From Setophaga petechia (lineage: Eukaryota; Chordata; Aves; Passeriformes; Parulidae), in NCBI GenBank assembly GCA_024362935.1, contig JANCRA010000010.1:2118001-2182000 (forward strand): a stretch of DNA of 64,000 nt, given 5' to 3'. Under the pieces are notes generated by a model. That model worked only from the letters and a program-made list of their open reading frames with translations, did no database searches and was not told the origin of the DNA. The position numbers were made by a program, and so were the translations under genes. The first letter of the stretch is position 1. Every line of letters starts with the position of its first letter. Positions 35,131 through 46,470 of this stretch are shown here, one piece after another.

Positions 35131-38100
35131 CCTCCCTGCCCCCCACCCAACCAGCTGTATCCATTATGGGAACAAGAAGTCTTTATATCTTGATGCACAA
35201 ACAACAAAGGCATTACACTTGGTGGAAACAGGACATGTGTCCCAACAGCTCCACAGCCTGTGCCCTCCTGGACAGCTTGTTGGAAAGGTAAATCATCACT
35301 AACTGCTCACAAAATGGGATACAGTGAAATTCCAACACAAAATTCATGGACAGTCAGTGTTTTCTTTTTTGAACAAGGAAGATCTTTTAACCTCTCCAAG
35401 TTATTTTAACATCCGTGTTCTTCTTGTGGGAGGTTGGTGAGACATGTGGGACATGACACCTGTGGCAAAACAGCCCCTACATGAAACTGCAAATTCTCTC
35501 TCAGGTCATTATGAGTGTGGTGATGGTGTCACTCTGTAAACATCACAAGGTCACTTTTCATGAGATGAACATTACCCCTTTTTAATTAGTGATTTTATGT
35601 TCTCCCAAATTTCACTTTTTTTTTCCCCCAAAGAACTTTCAAATGTTGAAAACAAAATGATAATTTAGTCTTAAATTAGTCATTATTTGAAAGGAAAATT
35701 AATTAATTTTTGCTTTGTGTAGCAAAGGGATGTCTCACAAATTCAGATTTTTTTTTCAGAAATTCTGAATAAAATAATGAAAAGGAGAAATATTTTCATT
35801 CTGGAGGATTTACATGTCATAAAAGCCACTTTGTATGCCTCTGACAACCGTGGAGTTGTAAACACCAATGAATTTTTACTATTCACTGTGGTTTTCTAAC
35901 TCCAGTTTGTAAGTGCACATTCTCCCATCAACCTCCTCATCATGAGACTGTCTGGAAGCCCATCTTACCTTTCCAGAGCTTCTTTTGTTATCACAACCAA
36001 GGCATTGGGTTAAGCTTTTGGTCAATTCCTTCCTTTTCTGGATTTCACAGCTCTTTTCAATGCCTTAGCTTCAAACAAGCTGCAAGCAAGGACGAGCAAG
36101 GTCTGTTAAGCAGCTCAGGCTGAGGGAGAGACCCCACTGGAGGGCAGCTGAGCTGGACAGAGCCCCGTGCCCAGTGCAGAAGGGGAGGCTGAGGAGCCCC
36201 TTCTGCTTGCAGCAGGTTCCAGACCCGTGCTCGGTGCACTGCAGGGACACCACAGTCCCTCAGCCCCGCTGTGCCTGCGGGGCGAAGGAAGGCGCTGTCG
36301 TCTAGGGATTTAAACTTCATTACAGAACCACAAAACAGCGTCCAAGGGACCCACAGGGAGCCTCAAGTGCAGCTCCTGGCCATGCACAGACAGCCCCAGC
36401 TCGGGCACCAAACCCTGCAGGAGCCTCTGTCCTTCTGCCCAGTGGAGGTCTCACAGCCACCCAGCTCTGCACTGGTGCCATGCGAGGGACACCAGAACCT
36501 GGCGCTGGGCTCCCCATGGAAACCTTCCAAGAAAGAAAAGCAGAAGGGTGTTCTGATGAGTGAAATGTTTTTGTTTAACTTCAGAATGTCATTCATTAAA
36601 AAATGAATGAAGAGCTGGCTGATCTACACAGAGACCCTAACAATTAAGCTGGCATCAAAATTCAGCTCCTGAAACATTCAGGAAAAAAAAAAAAAAGCAA
36701 ATCACAAAACCAGTGGGATTTGCCAGAGTCAAACAGTACTCCTCATTCTCTTATTTTGATTCCAAGGATTTACTAATGAAAGGCCCTAAAAAACCATTTT
36801 AATTTCCCAAACTGTCCCAGAAAACTGCAAGACAAAGCTGAGTGCTGCCCCACTGCTCCTTCCAGCCATCTGTGTGCATCTTCCTTCAGCTGATCCCCCA
36901 GAGCCCCACTGGTCCATTCCTCTCCCTCAGCCTGAGCACAGCCATGGAGCAGCCAGAGGAGGGGCTGGGCCCTGCTGAGCTGCACCGTGCCAGGCGCAGG
37001 GAGGAGAACCCTCACTCTGAGAACCTGCACTCATCTCTTGTGGGCACGACATCGAATATATCTTTCTGATATTCAGGCTCCAATTTTCTGACCTTTCACC
37101 TGCCCCATGGTCTCCCTCTCTCATTGTAGGAATGACACCACCACAAACCTTTCTCATTTTCTTCATTTGTTCTTTTAAGTTTTACTGGTTTGAAATCTGG
37201 TTTGAGATCTCAAATGTATGTACAAAAGATTGCATCCACCTTTACTCCTTGTCTGATCTTGATGTTTTCTAATGGTGAAGTACTTTTGCTCCACTTCTAT
37301 TTTAGCTTAGTAGTGGTAAACCAATGAGAGGTCCTTCTTAAAACTACCAGGATATACCCTTTAAATAACAGCACACAAAAACATTTAATAAAGAACCAAA
37401 ACCAGAACTGTGCCTCAAGAACTTGTACTCCAAAGCTTTCCAAATTAAAAATCAAACTGATACAAATATAATAAATAAACCCATATCTAGACAACATTAT
37501 TAAAAGTGTATTTGGATGAAATAAAGTCTTCTGTTGATCAAGGCTCAAAATACTGGTTCCTAAGGATTCTTATTGCCTGGTATGAAATCAATTCCTTCAA
37601 CACTTGTTATTGGTTATGCTAATCCTTTAATATTACTATTTATTCCAACTGAGAAAAAAGGCTAAGCCAGCTGTTCCAAACATCAGCATTTTAATGTTCT
37701 CAGTGTGGGTGTAATATTTTATCACCTGTTTTTTACGTTCTGTCTCAATTCATACATTAAATTATATGTCAGAGCTACTTATGGGGGCAGCCATCAGTTT
37801 ATACTGATTTAAGGCTGCAATAAAAACTGCACAACAGTGTGAAAAGTTTTAAAATGGCAGTGATGTAGCTGCGCTCCCTTACACCTCTGCACAGGCCTGA
37901 GAAGAGCTGCAGAATCCAATCCCCAGATGTTTCTGGGACCAAATCTGAGCTCCAGGAGCTGCAGAGTTGTAGGAAAAGTTCTGCTTAAAGTATCACTTGC
38001 CCATCTTAAAATTCAAAACTATATTCTTGCTATCTTCTCTATTCTTGCAATAAATAATTTTACAGCTAAAAATGACACGGACAGCTCTTCAGACAAGGAA

Positions 38101-40449
38101 GTAGGATAGCAGGACTAAAAATGAATAAGATTATTTCTGTGGTATTGACTCACTTGGAAAAGGAGAGGGAAAAAAATAAAAGTTTGTACAGTTTTGAGCT
38201 TTCAATTTCTTCTTTAATCACACAACAAAGGTGTAAGATATCTCAATTCATTGATTTTCTTGCAGTTCATTTTTGCTCAAGGACCACGCCAAGCCACAGA
38301 TGAAAAATAATGGATGCTCGGAGGGAAAAGAATGGAAGATATTATTTGACTCTCCAATGAAAAGGGAGGAGTTTGTAAAAAAATACACGATCCTGGGTAA
38401 GGCCCTACCCAGACTATTCCTTCTCACACAAGATGAAATGTATCACTGTTGTCCAATGGGTCTCCAATGCAAAACCTGTAGGAATATGGGATTTGTAGGA
38501 TCTGCCTTTGTGAGTGGAATTTTCCTAATTATTTTTGATAGTCTTAAGTTTCCCAGATTTCTCAGATGAAGTGTATGAAATACAAGTGATCATTAGGCAG
38601 CAGACAACAGTTCTAAACATATGTAATTGTTTTTTAGACACTTTGCAAGGTATGAGGACTTTAATTTCAAATGTAAAATATGTTTAGCTGTTTATACTTA
38701 AAAAAAAAAAAATTGTTGAAGCAGCAAACAGACTGGAAGTTCTCCAGGGTCATCATATCCCAACATTTAAGGCAACAATACTAAAAGATGGTTTAGAGAA
38801 AAAAATTCTCATTAAGGTTTAAATAAATGGTTGAGTCTTTAAATGTTTCACAATAAATTGATTGTACATGTAGAACATAGCCTGGCTTTTTTCCAGCTCT
38901 GCAGAATCCTAATCAGTGGTGTTGGAACTGTGTATTTGTGTAAGTGATTGGACTGTTACAGTGATCCACACAGAGTTAGGAAACAGTGCAGATGATTACT
39001 GATTATGGAAACGTTTACAGGATCTAAATGCAGTGACCCACAGAGTTCCCTGGTATCCCCTTACCCAGGAGCATTGCCAAACATCCCCACACAGCAGCCA
39101 ACGTCCCCCCTCGGCTGCCCAAGGAAACTGCTGCTATTTCAATCTGCTTCTAAAGCATTTCTAAAGTTTCCTTGAGGTCTTTTTCAGGATTTGTTGTAGT
39201 ATCAAATTTTCTTACAATCATGACCACTTCTTAAACATATTTTCCTGTTCTCAGAGCATTTTGTCTCTAATTTAGACTTCAGAGATGAGCGAGGCAGAGG
39301 GTCCACACCAGCCCTGAGAGCTGTGGGTGGGCACTGAAGGGCTTTGGGCTCTCCAGTTCCACCTCTCCCCCTTAAATCAGGGCTGTGGACACAGAACTTG
39401 GCTAATCCAGCACTTTCCTTCATTTCTTGTGTAAATTGAGGGGAATCCATGGGAGAAGCCTCACTTCTGAGCTGCCCAGGGTAAAGCTCCACAGTGTGGG
39501 GTTTTGGCCATGCTCTCCTTGGCAGGAAGCTGTTACTGCTCAGAGTTCCTGACAATCACACCTGCCCTGTTTCCTGTTTTAAAGACAGCATCGTGTGATT
39601 GTTCCTATTCCTGCTGATTTATGACACTTATTTTGCAGAGTTCCATAGCAGTTGAGGAACAGTGTGAGACCCAGCCTAGCTTGTTCACAGCTCCTGAGCA
39701 GCCACATTTTATATTGGTGTGACTGAATACAACAAAAGTGAGACTGAGGAGGAATTTGAAGTTTCACTGAAACCACCATTGAAATGGAGCCTCCACCAAA
39801 ATTTCACTTCCAGGCATTTTCAGTTCCTGAGATTTGGTTCTGGTCCATTTCCAGCAAGACCATAGATCTGGCAAAGATTTTCAAAATCAGCAGAGCCAAG
39901 AACCCAGTTATTAGTCTTTCAAATGATCAAATAACACCCAACCCACACAAACATTCTACATGGGGAAAGAAAAAGAAGAGAGCATCCCATTCTGATCTTC
40001 TTCATAATTATGCTCATAACATCTGACATATTCTTCTAAATAAAATAATATGCTTCAGAGGGAGATATACTATAAAAATGAACACCACACTTTCTCTTTT
40101 CTACCTTGCAAAGAAAGTGTACTTGATGGATACAAGTAATTTATCCAAACCCCAAATTAATATTTAATGAGCATATCTATTTTGAGGAAGAAATTGAACA
40201 GCAAACAGGTGTATCATGACTCTAGAGGAGAATCAACATTTTGCAGCCACAGAAAGTCAGGTGATGACCAGGGAGTTCAATGGAATCCCTTCCATGGCCT
40301 GTAACAAACTCTCAGTGTAAAATCACATTACTAGAAGTTGTCTGTTGTACAGAGCGGTTAAAAAAATCAAAAGAACAGCAGCATAATTTTTTAGGGCTCA
40401 CTGAAGCAGACTCAGAATGTTGAGGGCTTTCCTTCTGCCTCCTCCAGTA

Positions 40450-41071
40450 ATTGCTATTTAAAGATCATTTGAATGACCTTCTAGTACATCTTAGCCATCT
40501 TTTTATTTACTTGTCTGGTAAAACTCAATCCTTCATCAGGCCAAATAGTCAAAGAGATGGAAAATTTAAACCTTTCCAGCTCCTGAAGGAAAGTTTCTCC
40601 CAACAGCTGTCTTGCTTTATGAAAGCATGAAGTCAGTACATCCAATCTCATGCTATCAATCACGCCGGCTGACGTTTCCTGCAAACTGTGTCCACAAGAC
40701 AAACGGGGAAAGAGAACCTAAAAGGAACAACAAATTGCCAAAAAGCAGATGGAATTATGTGCTCTTGTTTATAGTTGGCCGCTCAAATGAGCCCGGTCTA
40801 AATGCCTTCCCCCTCAGAATTATAGCACTAAGAAGTCATTTGCATCACTGCTGAAAACACCTGACACTCGTATTAAGAAATATTGGGTTTAATTGCAGTC
40901 CATTAAAATGTGGAAATGTCTTCAGTGTAGGATTAATGATTTAAGTGAACTGTCGGCTTTCGGAGTATTTTTAGGCCCTCCTCCTCCAGATGCAAACATC
41001 CTCTTGCTCCCCTCCCGCCCTGAACTTTTGCAAAAAAGGTCTGCCACATGTTTCTCATCTCCTGGCTTTAG
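40450..41071. other. Possible conserved noncoding sequence with octamer site
   Basis: A repeat-free block holding a perfect POU octamer ATTTGCAT (40838-40845) and homeodomain-like TTAATGATTTAAG (near 40932). It ends at an acceptor-donor junction (41070-41072). Texture suggests an enhancer or a conserved intronic element. Conservation is not visible from one sequence. Confidence 0.22.
40990..41071 (+). other. Candidate exon or recursive splice site
   Basis: CCTCCTCCTCCAG is followed by 82 bases ending CTGGCTTTAG and then the consensus donor GTAAGTAG at 41072. The segment is open in its first frame (MQTSSCSPPALNF at its start). Alternatively, the juxtaposed pyrimidine-tract acceptor and donor (TTTAG|GTAAGT) match the pattern of vertebrate recursive splice sites inside very long introns. 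Neither reading is supported by a recognised gene. Confidence 0.15.
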
Positions 41072-43465
41072 GTAAGTAGCATTTAAAATGACTCTGGACA
41101 TCTAGCATCTATGATTTGTGACTTTCAGAAGAGTGTTTGTGAACACAAAGGGATGTTAAATTGTTGTTTTGACTTTAATCTAAATAATTTTCATTTCCTC
41201 TTACGGTGAATATTTTCTGCTCATACCAAAACAGGATTTTGAGTTTGTCCATTCTTATATATGCACAAGCATGAAGTTCCAGGCTGCATGAAGGCACTGA
41301 CTGCGGGTACTCCCTCTCTGGATTTCCTTCCCATGCACATCTAACTTTGGTCCCGCCACAACCTGCAGTTGGATTTCAGTTGCTCTGCCGTGTAGGTCTG
41401 CAGGCATGGACACAGGGGAAGAGCTGTTGGTGGTGACAGTCCTGAAGTAACAGGAAAAAAATATTCATAATCTTGGATTCAGTGCTTTGGATACTGTAAA
41501 TGTAAATATAAATGTTTTTATTCTCTGGGAAAAATCGTCTGCTTCTTGGGTGAAATCACCAGGACTAAACAATTGCAAGACATCCTAAGATACAACCACA
41601 GAGCTCCCAGAGTCCAGGGAGGGAGGGGTGGATTAAAACTGACATAATTTGAACTGAAAACCTCTTCTGGAATTTGCCCCAACAAGAGCCACCAGCCCCA
41701 CGACTTGTCTGAAGCTGTTGGGCTCTGGCCCCACACTGAGCACCAAGTCCTGCTGGATCCAGTGTCCATGGAATAATCCTGGTCCCTGCCCCATCCCAGG
41801 AGCGTCCAACCAAGATTTGCAGTCTTTGCTGTCTGGCTCCTGACTGACAGCTTCCTAAGGGTTTACCACCATGAGCTGTGGCAGGTGAGGGTAGCCCAAC
41901 AACCCAAGAAGTGTGAAAATGGATCCTCTGTCTGGAGAGCACTGCCTGCTGCTGTGCCCTGCACACTGACTTTTCAGTTCCTGCATTTATTCATCATTGC
42001 CCTCTCTTTCCTTTCACAGCCCAAGAACCAGGAAATTCAGAATTGTCCAGACATATAAATCTGGCTGGGTCAGCTCTAGAGCTCATAGATGTGAGTGTGG
42101 ACAGCGTGTAAACACAGGTGCCATGGCAGTGGCCTCCCAGACCAGTTAATCAAAACCAAAATGAAATCCACCCTAAAAGCTGGAATTGTATTTTACCAAG
42201 GAAATGAAAGAAAAATTAGACATAACATTCAAGATAAAAAAAAAAGGTATAAAACCTTCAGTTTCACTATGCAGCGATTTGGTCACGATTCTCATGTCAG
42301 GTGTGACTGTAAAGGAAATGACAAGAAAGTCAGATGATATCTACAGTGTCAAGGCCAGAAAAGTACAGATATTGTACATGAAGTTTGAGGTTTCCAAAGG
42401 CTAAAGCTGTGCCTTAAAAACTGCAGGTAATTGTACATTCCCACTTGATTTATATTTGTCATTTAACTCTTAAAGACATTTTTACATTTTAAGGAAAATA
42501 TTAAACCCCTCGAATTATAGCCGCTATATGTCAAAAAATGTCCCATCATTTCCAGGTGTCTTTTCTTATAATCTTTTTCCCTCTGCTTTCACAGATAGCC
42601 ATTAAAAATATCTTAATTCTCCAATATCTGTTATTTGAAAATAGGTCTGGAATCCTCTCAGCCTGCACCTGTACACATTATTTATGTCATGTTCTGGATC
42701 ATTAGCATGCAGTTACTAAAAATGCCGTTCAGAGACCAGGCTGGGCTGCACCTGTAACACCTCTGCCTGTCGTTTTCCACACTCCTCTATAAACACAAGG
42801 CCTAATGTTTGGTGGACTTTAGGACATCTTTTAAAATATTGTACTTGAGCATTTTCTGGAAAGGCTGTGTTTATAAACAGCTGGTGTCTGCAGAAAGGTA
42901 ACGTGCAGTTAAACTGAAGCTGGGTTTGAAGCACTGTCATCCTTTTGGGACAGATGCCGGCTCAACCCTTTGCAGCAACTTTGAGCCTTTTATTTCAAGT
43001 AGGTGGAAGCATCACAATTTACTTCAATACTGTTTTAAAAAGCTGAAGAATTCTGGACACATGTGACCACACCTTTTCCCCAGTCATTTTCCCATGCTGG
43101 CTGCTGCTGACAATGCATTAGCTTCTCAGAAACCATTTTAGTGTGACCTGGACATGGTTGACACCAGTTCCATGTTCCTAAAGACAAGGCAGCCCCTGAA
43201 GATGGATTGCACTCCCTGGGCCCTCCGCAGGATGTCCCCTGGGTGTTGAGTATTTTCAGGTTCCTTTTTTTCAGCTCTCTTTTAGGGGTCTCTGATTTCC
43301 ATCACTAAGAGCTATGCTCCAAGGAACAGCCTGGTCTGTGGAACAGGGCTGGGGGTTCAGCCAGTTGTTGCAAAAGATGAATGATTTTCCCAAAAGTCAG
43401 GTGTTCAGAACAGGCAAAATTAAGACACAAGTTAGTAGTAATTTTTTTTTTTTCTTTTTAAACAG
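41072..43465. other. Unique DNA, no gene recognised
   Basis: AT-rich with a GC-richer part at 41590-41970. Frames are short and conflicting. No transposon ends were seen. Confidence 0.5.
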
Positions 43466-43547
43466 GCAGCCTACACATATTCTGTCCCTACCAAAGAATC
43501 TGAACCAAGCAAGAACATCCAGAGAATATTCAGTGTTTGTAAAGACG
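43466..43547 (+). other. Candidate 82-nt exon, unknown gene
   Basis: This is the best exon-like segment in the window. A long T-rich pyrimidine tract ending TTTTTAAACAG (to 43465) is followed by 82 bases and a strong donor GTAAGTGG (43548). The segment is open in two frames. The first reads AAYTYSVPTKESEPSKNIQR onward. A second reads QPTHILSLPKNLNQ onward. I recognise neither peptide, and no companion exon is identified, so it may be a noncoding-RNA exon or a pseudo-exon. Confidence 0.28.
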
Positions 43548-46080
43548 GTAAGTGGAGTTTAAGTAGAGACCACACCTCCAATAAATAGGCATTTCCAGGG
43601 GTTTTAGTACTTTTACAGCAGGGAAAGGAGTCCTACAGTCCTTTGTGACAGGAACTGTTCAAGGTGTTTGTGAAGCAAACAGTGCCCACCTATCTCGTCC
43701 TTGCTTCTGCAGTCCAAGCTCTCAGCCCAAGCCTGGGAGAGGATTGGATGTTTCCAGGTCCTTGGTTTGGAGGCAGACCTCGAGGTCCAGCACAGGGAAA
43801 TGTTGCTGGGGTGCAGTGGCAGCCAGGGATGAGGTGATGGCTACAGGGGCCCTGCAGGGCTGGGTCTCACATCTGGATGTCCATCTGCTGCTGGAGAGAT
43901 CCACAGCCCCAGAGCAGGGCATAGATACCAGGCAGTGACTGTGCTCCCTAAACACAGCAGAGCTCACCAGCATCCTTGAAAACACTCTAAAGTATCCTCT
44001 AAGGTAAGGTAGAGTGTGATTCTTACCCTAAAATCACTGTATGATGAAGGGCAGCCTAGAGAACGGGTGAAAATGTACTACCATGAAAATCGACCCCAAA
44101 AAATCCAGGCTGCTGGAGGCAGAGACTCTTTATCTTTATCAGGAAGTTATGTGTATAATTAGGAAATACTCTGACAAGGTATTTCCTTAGAATGCTGCTC
44201 ACCTCTGCTCTTTCTCCTGGCTTGGCCTTCTGGACATGCACCTTTCTAAAAGAGTCCTATCCTCAAAGGAGATCCAACAGGACAGAAAGGATTAAAATCA
44301 GAGAAGTCAGAGAGGTCCAGAGACAACCAACAGGGTCTTTTAGAACTGTTGATTAGGTCTCTCCTATCCAACCCCATATTCACCAAAAAAAGTTAATTAA
44401 AAATAGAGATTACTAGATATGCCTGAATAAAATTAATTTGTGAATCCTAGATTTAACAAAATGGGTATTTTAAAAAGCAGATACATTTCTTACTGTGTTT
44501 GTTATTGCTTTATGAAGTTGAAAACCATGGATGTTTAATTGGTCTCAGCACCTCTTTTATCAACCATGTGCCCTCCAAACCTGTGTCTTTTCCCCATCAG
44601 TCTTTGCTACTGCATAAAAGCATGTGGAATAAGAAAACAAAAGAATCACAGATGTGAGATAAAATGCATGGGAAGAATGATAAGATGAACAAAATAAAAA
44701 CCAATGACATGGTATTATGGGAAAATAAAAGAAAAAGGCCAAAAGCAACTTTCAAGCAACATTTAAAAGTTAGTAGCTGTGGAAAAGAAGAAAGCAGAGG
44801 AAAAGTTCAGAAAGGGGATGCCACTGCCAGATGAACATCCAGCAGGTCCAGGGAAAAGCAATGAAAGACAGAACCAGCGGCAGTCAGTTAAGTCTTTCTG
44901 CTAACTACAAAAACCAGAGTGTAAGGTACTTAGGAAGGGAGTATTTTTGACAGGAATATTAGGGCTAATTAATGACATACTGTAATTAAACACCTTTTAC
45001 AATCTGTGGAATTTATTCAGCAAGACTGAGCTTCTCTGACCAAAACTATTTTTATAAAACTGATTTAAATTTTGTTAGTCTCTGAAGCCCAAGGCTGCAC
45101 ACAGATTGCACTCAGAGTACATTCTGGGAACAAAAGAATCATGAAGGTAGAAATTTCATTAAGAAATAAAGGCATTCACAGTCCTTGCTGCAGGAAAACT
45201 GTGTTCCCCTCCAAAGACTGAAACTATTCCTACCAGAAAAAAAATACAGACATCCTGAAACCTTCCTTTTCTGGAAGCTCACCCCTATCTCAGTAGTGCA
45301 GGTTTCAGTAAAAGGTAGCGTTGTCTGGTGTTTTTATAATTTAATTAAGAACGTACAGACTAGGCTGCGCCATGAAGAACGCCAGCCCTTTATGCAATAA
45401 AATGTTTGTGATGTGAAGTGTGCAGAGAGTATTACACAAAAACCCAGGCCTTACATAAAATAGGAAGTGATTTTTAAGAGAAAAAGATTGTTTGGCAATT
45501 CTATTTGAAACCTACTGGTCTCAAAATTGCAGGAAAGAATTGCTGTCACTGCCATGGAGTCCTGCCCATTCCCCCCAGCTCCCAGTGCTGCTCTGAGGGT
45601 GTGGATTTGGGATAGGCATTTACAGCTCAGTTCTGCAAAATTCCTGTTGCTCTTCCCCCAGGGAATCTAAGGAAGGAATGAAAAGGAGATGCCAATGTAT
45701 CCAGCAAAAATACTGCAGTTCTGTGGGGGAGTCCCCACGTGTGAAATGGGCACGGAATCACTGGTGGGAAGGGGATGCTGGAACCCACTCCTGAGGTGGG
45801 ATTGCACACACAGAGGAGTGTTCCACTGGCCTGTGATGGGACAGAGATCTTATCCAGGCAAAAACCTCTCCAAATAAACTCCTGTCAGCTGCCTTCTGTG
45901 TCCCCGGCATCGATGTTTTTTTCCTTCAACTTAAACCCCAAATGAACTCTGAATCTCCTTTGTCTCACAAGGTGCAAACACATTCACACCAGCAGCACAA
46001 GGAACGTGTTCCAGGTTATTGCCTCAACATCAGAGTTCCACAGCTTTTACAGCCCCTGTGCTCTTTGTGGATTAACAAAC
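43548..46080. other. Unique DNA, no gene recognised
   Basis: Mostly AT-rich, with GC-richer sequence at 43650-43990. No transposon termini or convincing frames. Confidence 0.5.
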
Positions 46081-46470
46081 TATCAGAATTATTAGACAGC
46101 ATTAAAAGGTAATTGGCTTTGCTTCGTAGAGTACAATTCTTCAAGCAATTATGCAAGCATAGGAAGCAATTGCTGATAACTTATTTTTACAGAAATAAGA
46201 GCCCAGATTCTCAGAAACAGCTTGCAATGTAATTGCTGTGAAGCCTGAAGAGCAAAACCAGCCACTCTGTAAATACACAGATTTTACAATTTAAATAAAT
46301 GGTTATATTTTCCTTATAAAATAAAGTGTTACCTGATGCCTGGGAGTTTCAGATGGCATGAAAATTAGGCTTCAATTGCACAGAGAAAGTAACTACTTTG
46401 TACTGGTAATAGCTAAATGCAATAATGATTTGTAAATTAAACTGTGCTGTAATTGCTGTGCAGAGCTCTA
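46081..46470. other. Homeodomain-site-rich stretch, possible enhancer
   Basis: TAATTG or CAATTA/CAATTG words occur at 46110, 46146, 46167, 46230, 46373 and 46450. An identical 13-mer TGTAATTGCTGTG occurs at 46228-46240 and 46448-46460. Such clustering fits a homeodomain-bound enhancer. In AT-rich DNA some clustering is expected by chance, so the call is tentative. Confidence 0.25.

Larger units (their letters stand above)
32441..40449. other. Unique DNA, no gene recognised
   Basis: About 8 kb without transposon termini. Notable minor items are the TTC microsatellite at 34454-34495, a GC-richer patch at 36050-36540 and an A-run at 36683-36696. A 16-bp imperfect tandem (ATCTCCTCATTTCCAA) lies near 33586. 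No coding frame is convincing. The longest, 140 codons on the minus strand at 34392-34814, runs through the microsatellite. Confidence 0.5.
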
